Source: Massilia norwichensis (GTDB lineage: Bacteria > Pseudomonadota > Gammaproteobacteria > Burkholderiales > Burkholderiaceae_D). From it: a stretch of DNA of 64,000 nucleotides. The translations under genes were made by a program, and so were the position numbers. Positions 1 to 12,849 of the stretch are shown piece by piece. The notes under the pieces were generated by a model. That model ran no database searches. It worked only from the letters and a program-made list of their open reading frames with translations, and was not told where the DNA came from. Location of the stretch: positions 102,654 through 166,653 of the forward strand of contig NZ_JANUGX010000011.1 in assembly GCF_024753245.1 (NCBI RefSeq). The letters are read 5' to 3'. Position 1 is the first letter of the stretch. Every line of letters starts with the position of its first letter.

Positions 1-258
1 CGCGACATCGAGGTGCAGGTGCGCGGGCGGCTGGTCTTCAACGGCATCTACCAGATCCTGAATGCGGCGCTCAGCGGCTGCGGCCTGGGCTTCGTGCCGG
101 CCGACCTGGCCGAACCGCACATTCGCGCGGGACAGCTCAAAAGCTTGATGGAAGCGTTCTGCCCGAGCTTTCCGGGCCTGCACGCCTACTACCCGAGCCG
201 GCGCCAGAATTCGCGCGCGCTGGCGCTGGTGATCGAGACGATCCGCCACAAGGGCTAG
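1..258 (+). CDS. LysR-family transcriptional regulator, C-terminal fragment (cut by window edge)
   Basis: The first 85 codons are open from base 1 and end in TAG, so this is the 3' end of a gene that starts outside the window. The residues match the last part of a LysR substrate-binding domain: a segment ending in SGCGLGFVPADLAEPHI, then the typical closing run with LHAYYPSRRQNSRALALVIE, where LysR proteins carry a (Y/F)P(S/x)RR(H/Q)xS motif. LysR proteins are cytoplasmic DNA-binding activators or repressors. The helix-turn-helix is not in the window, so the target cannot be guessed. The gene converges on the acyl-CoA dehydrogenase-like gene with a 10-bp gap. Confidence 0.85.
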   Translation, partial: RDIEVQVRGRLVFNGIYQILNAALSGCGLGFVPADLAEPHIRAGQLKSLMEAFCPSFPGLHAYYPSRRQNSRALALVIETIRHKG

Positions 259-268
259 GCCCTCGTCA

Positions 269-1339
269 TCACGGCATCGCCGCGCGCTTGGCCAGCTCGC
301 TCTTGAGCTGCACGGCGGTCGGCGTCAGGATCGTCAGGAAGGCCGCTTCGCGTGCGCGGCGGCCGAACTCCCGGCCGCTGGCCCCCAGCAGCGCCCGTCC
401 GCCGAGGGCTTGCAATTCCACCTGCACGGCGCTCGTCGCCAGCTCGACCATGCGCAGGCGCAGCTGCAACAGCTCGCCCGGCCGTTCGCGCAGGGCGCCG
501 CTGTCCAGCCCCGTGCACAAGGCCGCCTCATACGCATGCAGCGCCTCGTCCGCCGCCGCCAGTTCGCCGGCCAGGACGGCCGGCGCGTCATCGAGCGCCT
601 GCCTTGCCGCGCGCAGCGATGCGCGCGCCAGGCCCAGCCCGAGGCCGCACTGGAAGCCGATGAAGGCCGGGCGGATGCCCGGCAGGAAAACCTTGGCTTG
701 CGGGTGCAGCTGCCAGGACGGGTCGACCGGCACGTCGGCAAGGCGCAGCGCGCCCGTATTCGTGCCGCGCAGGGCCAGCAGGTCCAGATCCGGCTCGCGC
801 CGCACGCCTGGCGCATCCGAGGGCACGGCGATGACGGCAGGGTTGTCGCCCTGCTCGTCCCCGGCCGCGAGCGCGACCACGAAACCGCCGGGATGCAGGT
901 TGGTGGCCCATGGCACGCTGCCGTTCAGGCGCATGCCCTCGGGGCCGGCCGTGCAGGTCGTGCGCAGCCGGTCGAGGCCACCCAGGAATTTCATCGCATT
1001 CGACAGGCCGGGCGCACCGGCAAGCTGCCCCTGCTGCAAGGCCGGCATGAGCCGCCGGACCAGTTCCCGGTTCGGGCTGGCCAGCACGCATTCGATGAAG
1101 GCGCGCTGGGCCCAGAACACGAAGGCGGCGCTGAGCGTGTGCTCGGCGAGGCCGGCAACGACGCGCACGACCGCACCCAGAGGCGCACCGTCGCCGCCTT
1201 CGCTGCGCGGCACGCCGACACCGAACAAACCGGCTTGCGCCAGCTGCGCGAGCAGCGCGTCGCCGGCGGCAGGCGCCGTGTCGAGCGCTTCCGCACTTCC
1301 CTTGAGACTCAGAATCAGCGATTCGTCCAATACTGCCAT
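269..1339 (-). CDS. Acyl-CoA dehydrogenase family protein
   Basis: The 356-residue product resembles the acyl-CoA dehydrogenase fold: an N-terminal helical part with GLFGVGVPRSEGGDGAPLG, a middle beta domain (GSVPWATNLHPGGFVVALA and LLALRGTNTGALRLADVPV, as in flavin- and substrate-contacting segments) and a C-terminal helical bundle. Family members oxidise acyl-CoA thioesters, or related nitroalkane, thiol or sulfur substrates, using FAD. At 356 residues it is slightly shorter than the usual 380-400. The expected catalytic glutamate is not obvious to me in the C-terminal part, so the substrate is open. The ATG start is preceded by GGTGGAACG. It is a single minus-strand gene. Confidence 0.75.
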   Translation of the reverse strand: MAVLDESLILSLKGSAEALDTAPAAGDALLAQLAQAGLFGVGVPRSEGGDGAPLGAVVRVVAGLAEHTLSAAFVFWAQRAFIECVLASPNRELVRRLMPALQQGQLAGAPGLSNAMKFLGGLDRLRTTCTAGPEGMRLNGSVPWATNLHPGGFVVALAAGDEQGDNPAVIAVPSDAPGVRREPDLDLLALRGTNTGALRLADVPVDPSWQLHPQAKVFLPGIRPAFIGFQCGLGLGLARASLRAARQALDDAPAVLAGELAAADEALHAYEAALCTGLDSGALRERPGELLQLRLRMVELATSAVQVELQALGGRALLGASGREFGRRAREAAFLTILTPTAVQLKSELAKRAAMP

Positions 1340-1505
1340 CGTTCCACCCGATATGATTTACCGCACGCATCTTAAGTGAAAACAACATCCATACACAGGG
1401 CGAGCGCTTTCTCCGTCCTACAATCGCCCAGGACATGCTCCTATTGGCGCCCACGGGCAAAGGACTAGCATGGCAGCTATCGATCACCCTGCGAAGGAGT
1501 CCATC

Positions 1506-1703
1506 ATGGCTGATAACGAACAGAAATCCCACGAAGGCGCCCTGCCCCCGGCCACCGGCAAGAACGAAACGGCCCAGGTGCCGCCCGGCTCGAAAACCGG
1601 CACCGATTCGCGCCAGAGCACGACCGGCGGCGCCTCGACGGGCGGCCCCGGCGGCCCGGACGCCGGCAGCGATGCGATGCCGGGCCGCAGCAACGCGCTG
1701 TAA
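1506..1703 (+). CDS. Small hydrophilic Gly/Pro/Thr-rich protein, unknown function
   Basis: The 65-residue product is rich in Gly, Pro, Ser and Thr, with no membrane segment or signal peptide, and is probably disordered (for example STGGPGGPDAGSD). An in-frame ATG lies 36 nt upstream, but the start at 1506 is preferred because AAGGAG stands 6 nt before it. I do not recognise a family. It is a monocistronic plus-strand gene 93 bp before the YeeE/YedE gene. The composition recalls small stress-associated disordered proteins of Burkholderiales, but that is only an impression. Confidence 0.6.
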   Translation: MADNEQKSHEGALPPATGKNETAQVPPGSKTGTDSRQSTTGGASTGGPGGPDAGSDAMPGRSNAL

Positions 1704-1796
1704 GCGCCAAATGGTAGAGCATCAGGCAAACCCGGCCTGCAAAAATCGGCGAAACGGCGGAAAATAGAGGATTACGTCTTTATCGGATACCTACCC

Positions 1797-3014
1797 ATGT
1801 CGGATACCATCTCCTTGCCAGTCCGCCCCCGGGTCGACATCAACCCGAAGCCGCTCGGCATCGCCCTGCTGCTCATCCTCGCCGGCGCGCTCTGGCTGGC
1901 GCAGGCCGTCAGCGTCAAGCAGGCCACCCTGTTCGTGGTCGGCGCCCTGCTCGGCCTTGCGCTCTACCACGCCGCCTTCGGCTTCACGTCCTCGTGGCGC
2001 GTCTTCATCGCCGACGGCCGCGGCGCCGGCCTGCGCGCGCAGATGCTGATGCTGGCGGTCGGCGTGGCGCTGTTCTTCCCGGCGCTGTCCGCCGGCACCC
2101 TGTTCGGCAATCCGGTCACGGGCCTGGTCTCGCCGGCCGGCACCTCGGTGGTGATCGGCGCCTTCATGTTCGGCATCGGCATGCAGCTGGGCGGCGGTTG
2201 CGCCTCCGGCACGCTGTACACGGTCGGCGGCGGCAGCACGCGCATGATCGTCACCCTGATCGCCTTCATTACCGGCTCCGTGATCGCCACCGCGCACATG
2301 CCGTTCTGGACCTCGCTGCCGCAACTGCAGCCGATCTCGCTGGTGAAGAGCCTGGGCCTGGGCCCGGCACTGCTGCTCAACTGGCTGGTGTTCGCCGCCA
2401 TCGCCTTCATCACCGTCGTGGTCGAAAAGCGCCGCCACGGCAAGCTGGTGGTCCCGAACCTGCCGGCCGACCGCGCCGCCACCTGGCTGCATGGCCCGTG
2501 GCCGCTGGTGGCCGGCGCCATCGCGCTGGTGGTGCTCAACTTCGCCACGCTCGCGCTGTCCGGCCGCCCGTGGGGCGTGACCTCGGCCTTCGCGCTGTGG
2601 GGCGCCAAGGCCGCAGGGGCGATCGGCATCGACACCGCCAGCTGGACCTACTGGTCGACCAAGTCGAACGCCGCCGCACTGGCTGCGCCGGTATGGAAGG
2701 ACGTGACCTCGGTGATGGACATCGGCATCGTGCTCGGCGCGATGCTGGCGGCCGCGCTCGCGGGCCGCTACGCGCCGAAGTGGCAGCTGCCGCTGCGCTC
2801 CTTCATCGCCGCCGTGGTCGGCGGCCTGATGCTCGGCTACGGCGCGCGTCTGGCCTACGGCTGCAACATCGGCGCCTACTTCAGCGGCATCGTCTCGGGC
2901 AGCCTGCACGGCTGGCTGTGGCTGGTGGCGGCGTTTGCCGGCAACGTGTTCGGCACGCGCCTGCGTCCACTGTTCGGCCTCGAAGTCGAGCGCATCAAGC
3001 AGAGCGGCTGCTAA
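1797..3014 (+). CDS. YeeE/YedE family sulfur-compound transporter
   Basis: This 405-residue polytopic inner-membrane protein has about ten hydrophobic segments. It carries the two sulfur-transport repeats of the family, each with a conserved cysteine: GGGCASGTLY (Cys135) and YGCNIGAYF (Cys356). In the thiosulfate transporter TsuA of this family such cysteines line the path and relay thiosulfate, so uptake of thiosulfate or another reduced sulfur species is the likely role. The ribosome site is weak. The stop codon abuts the stop of the convergent cupin gene with no gap. No TusA/SirA partner gene is next to it. Confidence 0.88.
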   Translation: MSDTISLPVRPRVDINPKPLGIALLLILAGALWLAQAVSVKQATLFVVGALLGLALYHAAFGFTSSWRVFIADGRGAGLRAQMLMLAVGVALFFPALSAGTLFGNPVTGLVSPAGTSVVIGAFMFGIGMQLGGGCASGTLYTVGGGSTRMIVTLIAFITGSVIATAHMPFWTSLPQLQPISLVKSLGLGPALLLNWLVFAAIAFITVVVEKRRHGKLVVPNLPADRAATWLHGPWPLVAGAIALVVLNFATLALSGRPWGVTSAFALWGAKAAGAIGIDTASWTYWSTKSNAAALAAPVWKDVTSVMDIGIVLGAMLAAALAGRYAPKWQLPLRSFIAAVVGGLMLGYGARLAYGCNIGAYFSGIVSGSLHGWLWLVAAFAGNVFGTRLRPLFGLEVERIKQSGC

Positions 3015-3683
3015 CTACGCCTCTACGGCCGGATGCGCCAGGTGTCCGGTCTTCAGATAAAAGCGCACGCCCTTCTCGCCGGCCGTGAAACCGGGCCGGT
3101 CGCCGGGCGGCAGGCGGATCCAGGTGCCGGGCTTGTAGCACCGGCCGCCATCGACGATGCGGCCTTCGAGCACCAGCAGCTCCGCACCGCCATCGACGTC
3201 CGGCAGGAGCATGCGCCCCGCACCCACGCGCTGCAGGGATACCTGCTCGTCAGCACTCGAGAACAGCGGACACACCATCCGGTCCTCGAAGCGCTGCCAG
3301 GCCGAGGCCAGGCGCGTATCGATGCGCACGCGGCTCGCGTCTCCCTGCGCCATCTGCCTTAACTTCACGAAGATGAGTGCTCCTTCCGCGCTCGACGGCT
3401 GGTGCGAGGTCCCGTCCGGATTGCGCAGGTACCAGCCGGCCGGGAAGTCCCCGGTCTCGTCCGAGAAGGTGCCGTCCAGGACCAGGATCTCCTCGCCGCC
3501 CGGATGCTGGTGCGGCGGAAAGCGCGAATCGGGAGCGTAGCGCACGATGCTGGTGGCGCGCGCCTTCTCGGCGCCGATCCGGTCCAGCATCAGGCGCTCG
3601 ACGCCGGCCTGCGGCGAAGCGACCCAGTCATGCTGGCCGGGTTCGACGATGGCGCGCTGCGAAAAATCTGCGTTGATGCGCAT
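3015..3683 (-). CDS. ChrR-like double cupin protein
   Basis: The 222-residue product has two cupin repeats. The first contains FPPHQHPGGEEILVLDGTF, where His, His and Glu match the metal-binding cupin motif, followed by the W/Y-x-R-N-P-x-GTxHxP block seen in ChrR-type anti-ECFsigma cupins. The second repeat (LLVLEGRIVDGG, GTWIRLPPGDRPGF) has lost most metal ligands. The N-terminal zinc-binding anti-sigma domain of ChrR is absent, so this is a stand-alone cupin rather than an anti-sigma factor. It lies 9 bp downstream of the alpha/beta hydrolase gene and is probably co-transcribed with it. A role in oxidative or carbonyl chemistry is possible but not shown. Confidence 0.8.
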   Translation of the reverse strand: MRINADFSQRAIVEPGQHDWVASPQAGVERLMLDRIGAEKARATSIVRYAPDSRFPPHQHPGGEEILVLDGTFSDETGDFPAGWYLRNPDGTSHQPSSAEGALIFVKLRQMAQGDASRVRIDTRLASAWQRFEDRMVCPLFSSADEQVSLQRVGAGRMLLPDVDGGAELLVLEGRIVDGGRCYKPGTWIRLPPGDRPGFTAGEKGVRFYLKTGHLAHPAVEA

Positions 3684-3692
3684 GTGGCTTCC

Positions 3693-4721
3693 TTACTTTC
3701 CTTCCAGGCCTTTCAGCAGCGCCGCATGGAATGCCTTCGGATCCTGCATCTGCGGCGCGTGGCCCATGTTATCGAACTCCACCAGCGTCGCATGCGGAAT
3801 CGCCTTGGCGGCGCGCTTGCCCAGCTCCGCGTAGTTGCCCAGCTTCGGCCGCAGCTCGGCGGGCGCGGCGTCCTTGCCGATGGCCGTGTTGTCCTTCGTC
3901 CCGATCAGCAGCAGCACCGGCATCTTCAGCAGCGGGAATTCGTAGACCACCGGCTGGGTGTAGATCATGTCGTACAGCAGGGCCGAATTCCAGGCCACGA
4001 GCTGCTTGCCCGGCCCGCGATAAAGACCGGCCAGCATCTGCACCCAGGGCTCGTACTCGGGCTTCCACTGGTTCACGTAATACGTCGATTTCTCGTAATT
4101 GCGGATCTTGTCGGCGGTCTGGCCCAGCTCGCGCTCGTACCATTTATCGACGCCCAGCGAAGGCACACCCAGCGCCTTCCAGTCTTCCAGGCCGATGGGG
4201 TTGGCCAGCACCAGCTGCTCGGTCTGGTCCGGGTACAGCAGGCCGTAGCGCACCGCCAGCATGCCGCCGGTCGAGTGGCCCATCACGGTCGCCTTCTTGA
4301 CGCCGATGGCCTCCAGCAGCGCGTGGGTGTTCGCGGCGAGCTGCTGGAAGCTGTACTGATAGTGCTCGGGTTTGCTCGACTTGCAAAAGCCGACCTGGTC
4401 CGGCGCCACCACGCGGTAGCCGGCTTTCGTCAACGCCTCGATACTCTCTTTCCACGTGGCGCCGCAGAAGTTCTTGCCGTGCAGGAGGACCATGGTACGG
4501 CCGTTGGGCTTGGCCGGCTTCACGTCCATGTAGGCCATGTGCAGCTGGACGCCCTGCGAGGCGAAGCGGTATTGCTGCACCGGATAGGGATAGTCGAAGC
4601 CTTCGAGTTCGGGGCCGTAGGCCGGCTCGGCGGCATGGGCGGCGGCGGCCACGGCAAGGGTCGACAACAGGGCAGCAAATTGGCGAACAGAAGGGCGAAC
4701 AGAGCGGCAGGAAACAGGCAT
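3693..4721 (-). CDS. Secreted alpha/beta hydrolase
   Basis: The 342-residue product begins with a signal peptide (cleavage after AAAAHA, about residue 30). A full alpha/beta hydrolase domain follows: the oxyanion-hole motif LLHGKNFCG at about 80-87, the nucleophile elbow GHSTGG with Ser150, a lid region rich in Trp and Tyr, and a C-terminal FDNMGHAPQ that supplies the catalytic His. The substrate is unknown; the family includes esterases, lipases, haloalkane dehalogenases and epoxide hydrolases. It is the middle gene of a minus-strand set with the DUF5694-like gene upstream (51-bp gap) and the cupin downstream (9-bp gap). A GAGG sits before the ATG. Confidence 0.88.
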   Translation of the reverse strand: MPVSCRSVRPSVRQFAALLSTLAVAAAAHAAEPAYGPELEGFDYPYPVQQYRFASQGVQLHMAYMDVKPAKPNGRTMVLLHGKNFCGATWKESIEALTKAGYRVVAPDQVGFCKSSKPEHYQYSFQQLAANTHALLEAIGVKKATVMGHSTGGMLAVRYGLLYPDQTEQLVLANPIGLEDWKALGVPSLGVDKWYERELGQTADKIRNYEKSTYYVNQWKPEYEPWVQMLAGLYRGPGKQLVAWNSALLYDMIYTQPVVYEFPLLKMPVLLLIGTKDNTAIGKDAAPAELRPKLGNYAELGKRAAKAIPHATLVEFDNMGHAPQMQDPKAFHAALLKGLEGK

Positions 4722-4772
4722 CGTGCATCCTCGGTAGATTGCGATGCCTGCGAGTCTAGCCGATCCGCCGCA

Positions 4773-5852
4773 TCACTTCAGCACCGCTGCCGCATCGACG
4801 ATATCCACGCCCTGCAGCTGCCCCAGCCAGGCATCGAACCAGGGCTTGTGCGAGGCGCCCACGATCGACAGCACGCGCGCCGCCGGGCGTTCGCGGAAGG
4901 TCTCGCGGATGTTGGCGACCATGCGCAGGTTGCGCACCTCCCAGCCGCCGACGAACATGCGCGGATAGCCCTCCGGCGACGGCGAGCGCATGGCCGGGAC
5001 GATATTGCCTTCGGCGAGCACCCGCAGGGACTGGGGGTCGTTGACCGAGCGGTACAGAGGCAGCAGGTCCGGCGCTGCCTTCAACGGCTCTTCGCGCTTG
5101 TTCATCGCGTCCAGCGCGGCGGCGCCTGAAGCCCAGGCGGCTTCCAGGGCCTTGAGGAAGGGCTTGATGTCCGGGACGTCGATCTTGTCGCCGGTATGGT
5201 TGTCGACGGCGTGGACCTGCTCCAGGCCCAGGCGGGACGCCAGACGCGCGGCAATCTGGATGCTCTCGTTGTTGCGCTTGCCGAGCCGTTCGAGCTGTTC
5301 GACCAGCGCGGCGCTCAGGCTGTCGCCGGCGTGCCGCTCGGCCTCGGGCAGGCGCAGCCACTGCACGTAGGCCGATACCGGTTCGTTCGCCGCCAGGAAC
5401 AGCGCGGCCAGGCGCCGCCGCTGGGCCGGTGCCGGCGGCGTGGGCTGTGCGGGCCAGGCCTTGAGCGTCTTGCGCACTTCGTCGAGCGCCGCCGGTATCT
5501 CCAGACCGGTGGCTTCTCGCGCCTCGGCGGGCGCGGTGCAAAAGTCGGTACCGTATTTGGCCGGCTGGCGCAGCGCCAGGTCGCAATCCTCGCCCGGCTC
5601 GTCCTCGATCGTGATGATCTCGGGCCTGAAGCCGGCCAGGCGGTCCAGCACACCGTCCAGCGCCGCCGGCTTGAAGCTCTTCGGCATCTCGCGCAGATGC
5701 ACCGTGCCCAGCACCAGTACCTGCGCCCGCGCGCCGACCATATCGCGATCGAGCACCGTCAGGTCGATCTGCGACTGCGCGTGCGCGGCAACCGGTACGG
5801 CAAGCGGCGCCGCCGCGATCGCTCCCCAAATCCACTTCGTCCACTTGCCCAT
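4773..5852 (-). CDS. DUF5694-like secreted protein (TraB/ChaN-like fold suspected)
   Basis: An in-frame start exists 69 nt upstream, but the ATG at 5852 is chosen because AAAGGAG precedes it and the product then starts with a clean signal peptide ending at AAHAQ. The mature 335 or so residues contain VLVLGTVHLREMP, the GTxH motif typical of DUF5694 and related TraB/PrgY-like domains, then ITIEDEPGEDCD and near the C-terminus RVLSIVGASHKPWFDAW. In the wider superfamily such His and Glu residues are thought to bind metal or form a hydrolase site. No substrate is known. It is probably the first gene of an operon with the downstream hydrolase and cupin. Confidence 0.72.
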   Translation of the reverse strand: MGKWTKWIWGAIAAAPLAVPVAAHAQSQIDLTVLDRDMVGARAQVLVLGTVHLREMPKSFKPAALDGVLDRLAGFRPEIITIEDEPGEDCDLALRQPAKYGTDFCTAPAEAREATGLEIPAALDEVRKTLKAWPAQPTPPAPAQRRRLAALFLAANEPVSAYVQWLRLPEAERHAGDSLSAALVEQLERLGKRNNESIQIAARLASRLGLEQVHAVDNHTGDKIDVPDIKPFLKALEAAWASGAAALDAMNKREEPLKAAPDLLPLYRSVNDPQSLRVLAEGNIVPAMRSPSPEGYPRMFVGGWEVRNLRMVANIRETFRERPAARVLSIVGASHKPWFDAWLGQLQGVDIVDAAAVLK

Positions 5853-6039
5853 CCCGCCATCTCCTTTCGATCCTTGGTTGCGATAGCTGATCAATGTAGG
5901 CAGAACCCGGAACAGCCACAACGACGAAGTGGACAGGATGCAAATTTCATGGCCCAGAATGCCGACACGCCGGATCGGCGGCTGGGCCGATCGCGGAATG
6001 CGGTTTCGATGACCCCGGTGCCGGAAACGGGAACGAAAC

Positions 6040-7908
<1,869 letters not shown>

Positions 7909-7967
7909 AGACGGACCAGCTAATCACGAACCTCGAAAGGATCGATCATACCCTAGTCCGAAGCGGC

Positions 7968-9650
7968 TCAATCCAATGCGATCAAGGCCACCGGCGCCCG
8001 CAGCTCGAACTGCACCTTGCCTTTCGCAACCACGGCGCTCTTGCCGGTGTACCAGTCGCGCACGGTCTGGCCGTCCGAGAACACCCCGGCGACCGGAATC
8101 GCCACGCTGCGGTCCTGCGGCAGGTCGAGCGCGACCACCACGCGGTCGCTCACGCCGTTCCTGTCAATGGTGCGCTTGAAAACGTAGGGGCTGGCCTGCA
8201 GCATCTGGTGCATGCCCGCGCCCACGGCCGGATGCGCGTGGCGGAAGCGGCCCAGACGTGCCCAGTGGTCGCGGACCTCGGCCACGCCGAACAGGCCGAC
8301 GCGGGTGTTGTTCTTCAGCTGGTCCCAGTTCATGAAGGAGCGCAGGTTGGCGTCGCCTTCCGCGCCCTCGATCTTGAGCACGCGCGCGGTTTCGTCGCCG
8401 TAGTAGACCTGGGCCGCGCCCGGCGCCAGCAGCAGTTTGTTGGCCGCTTCCATCGGATGCTGGCGCAGCGCGTCGAAGGGGTTGCCGTCGTCGTGCGAGT
8501 CCAGGTAGTTCAGTACCGAGACGCCCTTCAGCGGGCCGTGCAGCGCCTGCGAATACGAAGAGAACAGCTGCTCGTAGCCCTGGCGCGCATCGCCCGCCAT
8601 GCTGAAGTTGATCATGCTGTCGAAGCCGTTGCTGTAATAGTCGGCCTTCGTGCCGCCGTCGTAGGTGAATTCGCGGCCGGCCTTGAGCGAATAGCCGTAG
8701 GTTTCGGCGGTCATGAAGAACGGCAGGTCGCCCAGCTTGGCCACCGTCTGCTTGCCGGCCGGGGTGCGCTTCCAGTCCTCGTAGGCGCTGCCGGCGACCT
8801 TCTTGAGTTCCTTCCAGATGCCCGGCTCGGTGTGCTTGACGGTGTCGGCGCGGAAGCCGTCGAAGCCATACTTGCGCACCCAGTCGGCATGCCATTTCAT
8901 CAGGTAGTAGCGCGGCGCGCGCGGGTAGCCGGTGCGCTTGAAGAAGTCGTTCAGCTCGGCCGTCTCGCGCTCGTAGCGCCCTTCCTTCTTCCACTTGGCG
9001 ACCAGCGCCGGCGGCACATCGACCTTCTCGTTGCTGTCGGTGCGGAAGTCCGGCAGGTTCTTCACCAGCGTGCACTCGACCGTACCCTTGAAGTCCTTGA
9101 AGTTACAGGCAGGCTCGGTGCGCACCCAGCCGGCCGGCCACACCGGGTCTTCCGCGGTCACGGGACCGGTGTGGTTCATCACCACGTCCAGCAGCACGCG
9201 AATGCCGCGCGCGTGGGCGGCGTCGACCAGCTCGTGCATCTCCTTTTCGGTGCCGAGATTCGCATCGACGGCCGTGAAGTCGCGCGCCCAGTAGCCGTGG
9301 AAGCCGTAGGATTTACCGGTGCCCTCGTCGGTCGAGCCGTGGATCTGCTCGACCGGCGGCGTGATCCAGATCGCGTCCACGCCCAGGTCGTCGAAGTAGC
9401 CTTCCTTGATTTTCTGCGTGACCCCGGCCAGGTCGCCGCCCATGAAGCCGCGGGCGACAGCCGCATCGTCCTTGCGGCCATAGGCGTGGTCATTGGCCGG
9501 GTTACCGTTGTTGAAGCGGTCCGTCAGCAGGAAGTAGACGGTCGCGTTCTCCCAGGTGAACGGCTTTCCTTTGACCGGCGCCAGGTCCGGCGCGGCGGAC
9601 GCGGTGCCGAAGGCGAGCATCAGGGAAACGGCAAGGGCAGAAAATTTCAT
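7968..9650 (-). CDS. Periplasmic or secreted GH13 alpha-amylase
   Basis: The 560-residue product has a signal peptide (cleaved near AFGTASA-A, residue 20) and a full GH13 barrel. Conserved region I is LLDVVMNH, region II GFRADTVKH with nucleophile Asp269, region III FFMTAETYG with acid/base Glu316, and region IV YLDSHDDG with Asp387. The region II and overall architecture resemble MalS-type periplasmic alpha-amylases, although it is shorter than MalS. It would cut alpha-1,4 glucans to maltodextrins outside the cytoplasm. It is the last gene of the set MFS transporter, phosphoglucomutase, amylase; the 114-bp gap before it holds an inverted pair of palindromic repeats. Confidence 0.92.
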   Translation of the reverse strand: MKFSALAVSLMLAFGTASAAPDLAPVKGKPFTWENATVYFLLTDRFNNGNPANDHAYGRKDDAAVARGFMGGDLAGVTQKIKEGYFDDLGVDAIWITPPVEQIHGSTDEGTGKSYGFHGYWARDFTAVDANLGTEKEMHELVDAAHARGIRVLLDVVMNHTGPVTAEDPVWPAGWVRTEPACNFKDFKGTVECTLVKNLPDFRTDSNEKVDVPPALVAKWKKEGRYERETAELNDFFKRTGYPRAPRYYLMKWHADWVRKYGFDGFRADTVKHTEPGIWKELKKVAGSAYEDWKRTPAGKQTVAKLGDLPFFMTAETYGYSLKAGREFTYDGGTKADYYSNGFDSMINFSMAGDARQGYEQLFSSYSQALHGPLKGVSVLNYLDSHDDGNPFDALRQHPMEAANKLLLAPGAAQVYYGDETARVLKIEGAEGDANLRSFMNWDQLKNNTRVGLFGVAEVRDHWARLGRFRHAHPAVGAGMHQMLQASPYVFKRTIDRNGVSDRVVVALDLPQDRSVAIPVAGVFSDGQTVRDWYTGKSAVVAKGKVQFELRAPVALIALD

Positions 9651-9675
9651 GCAAGGTCCTTATTCAAGTTGCCTC

Positions 9676-9754
9676 GTCATTCCCGCGGAAGCGGGAATCC
9701 ATGCTGAGTCGGCTGAAGTGGCTCATTATGGATTCCCGCCTTCGCGGGAATGAC
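9676..9754. repeat. Inverted pair of dRS3-like palindromic repeats
   Basis: Two 25-bp elements at 9676-9700 and 9730-9754 stand in inverted orientation, separated by 29 bp. Each is a hairpin with the pattern ATTCCC-N8-GGGAAT flanked by GTC on one side and CC on the other; they differ only at the centre. The core pattern equals the dRS3 repeat described in Neisseria and is common between genes of Betaproteobacteria. The pair forms a BIME-like structure between pgm and the amylase gene and may protect or terminate mRNA. A related copy lies at 25680-25704. Confidence 0.85.
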
Positions 9755-9764
9755 GGGGGTGGGG

Positions 9765-11438
<1,674 letters not shown>

Positions 11439-11481
11439 TCAAACCATTACGATACGCGAGGAGCGCAAAATGTGTCGCAAC

Positions 11482-12807
11482 TTACTTTTCGGCTTTATCC
11501 GTGACAAACATCGTCAATACGGCCGCCAGCACCATGCAGGCGCCGCCCAGTACCAGGGTGTTGACCGTGTGGCCGCCGAACAGGTGCTTGGTGAAGAAGC
11601 CGAGCAGCAGGCCGCTGACGATCTGCGGAATTGTGATGAAGAAGTTGAACAGACCCATGTAGTAGCCCATGCGGCTGGCGGGCAGCGCGCCGGCCAGGAT
11701 CGCATACGGCATGGTCAGGATGCTGGCCCAGGCGATGCCCACGCCGATCATCGGCAGGGTCAGCATCGCCTTGTCATGGATGAAGAACATGCTGGCCAGC
11801 GACAGGCCGCCGATCGTCAGCGACAGCGCGTGGCAGAACTTGCGGCTGGTGGCGCGCGCCAGCACCGGCAGCAGGAAAGCCGCCAGGGCCGACACACCGC
11901 TATAAATCGCGAACATCACGCCGACGTAGTTGCCGGCTTCCTGGTACGCAGCCGATTGCGCGTCGGTGGTGCCGTAGACGTTGTCGGCGATCGCGGTGCC
12001 GGTGTAGATCCACATCGCGAACAGCGCGATCCAGCTGAAGAACTGGACGAAGGCCAGCTGCACCATGGTTTTCGGCATCTGGCCGAAGCCGCCGACGATC
12101 TCGCGCAGGGCCACGCCGAAGCTGCGCGCGTGCTTGCGCTGGGCCTGGAAGCGGTCCATGTCCGGCGGCGGCAGTTCGGTGGCGGTGAACACGGTCCAGC
12201 TGACGGCGGCCAGGAACACGGCGCCGCCGACGTAGAAGGAGTAGCGTACGGTGTCCGGGATCGCGCCGTTCACCGGCACGTTGGACACGCCCAGGTAGTC
12301 CGAGAAGATCATCGGCAGCAGCGAGGCGATCACCGCGCCGCAGCCGATGAAGAAGGTCTGCATCGCGAAGCCCGCGGTCTGCTGCGAGGTATCGAGCTTG
12401 TCGCCCACAAAAGCGCGGAACGGCTCCATCGACACGTTGATCGCGGCGTCCATCATCCACAGCACGGCCACCGCCATCCAGACGGCCGAGGAATTCGGCA
12501 TCAGGAACAGGGCGATGGCGGCCAGGATGGCGCCCAGGAAGAAGAAGGGACGGCGGCGGCCCCAGGTCGGGTGCCAGGTATTGTCGCTGAGGTAGCCGAT
12601 GATGGGCTGCACCAGCAGGCCCGTCACGGGCGCGGCCAGCCAGCCGAGCGGCAGGTCGTCGGCCGATGCGCCGAGCGTGGCGAAGATCCGGCTGGTGTTC
12701 ACGTTCTGCAGGGCGAAGCCGAACTGGATGCCGAAGAAGCCGAAGCTCATGTTCCACAGCTGCCAGAACGACAGGCGCGGCTTGAGCGAATGAGTTTGCA
12801 TTTCCAT
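11482..12807 (-). CDS. MFS sugar transporter, SLC45/MalY-like (maltose/maltodextrin)
   Basis: The 441-residue product has 12 predicted membrane helices and the loop motif GYLSDNTWHPTWGRRRPFF of the sucrose/maltose H+ symporter (GPH/SLC45-like) group. The N-terminal LSFWQLWNMSFGFFGIQFGF is typical of the maltose carriers found beside TonB receptors and amylases in Caulobacter and Xanthomonas. It would carry maltose or short maltodextrins from the periplasm to the cytoplasm. It is the first gene of an operon with pgm and the amylase. A good promoter lies at 12858-12886 on the minus strand. Its AGGGGACA ribosome site is almost the same as that of the TonB receptor gene. Confidence 0.88.
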   Translation of the reverse strand: MEMQTHSLKPRLSFWQLWNMSFGFFGIQFGFALQNVNTSRIFATLGASADDLPLGWLAAPVTGLLVQPIIGYLSDNTWHPTWGRRRPFFFLGAILAAIALFLMPNSSAVWMAVAVLWMMDAAINVSMEPFRAFVGDKLDTSQQTAGFAMQTFFIGCGAVIASLLPMIFSDYLGVSNVPVNGAIPDTVRYSFYVGGAVFLAAVSWTVFTATELPPPDMDRFQAQRKHARSFGVALREIVGGFGQMPKTMVQLAFVQFFSWIALFAMWIYTGTAIADNVYGTTDAQSAAYQEAGNYVGVMFAIYSGVSALAAFLLPVLARATSRKFCHALSLTIGGLSLASMFFIHDKAMLTLPMIGVGIAWASILTMPYAILAGALPASRMGYYMGLFNFFITIPQIVSGLLLGFFTKHLFGGHTVNTLVLGGACMVLAAVLTMFVTDKAEK

Positions 12808-12849
12808 CTGTGTCCCCTAACGCTGCCCGGATTCGTGCCGGACCAGCTC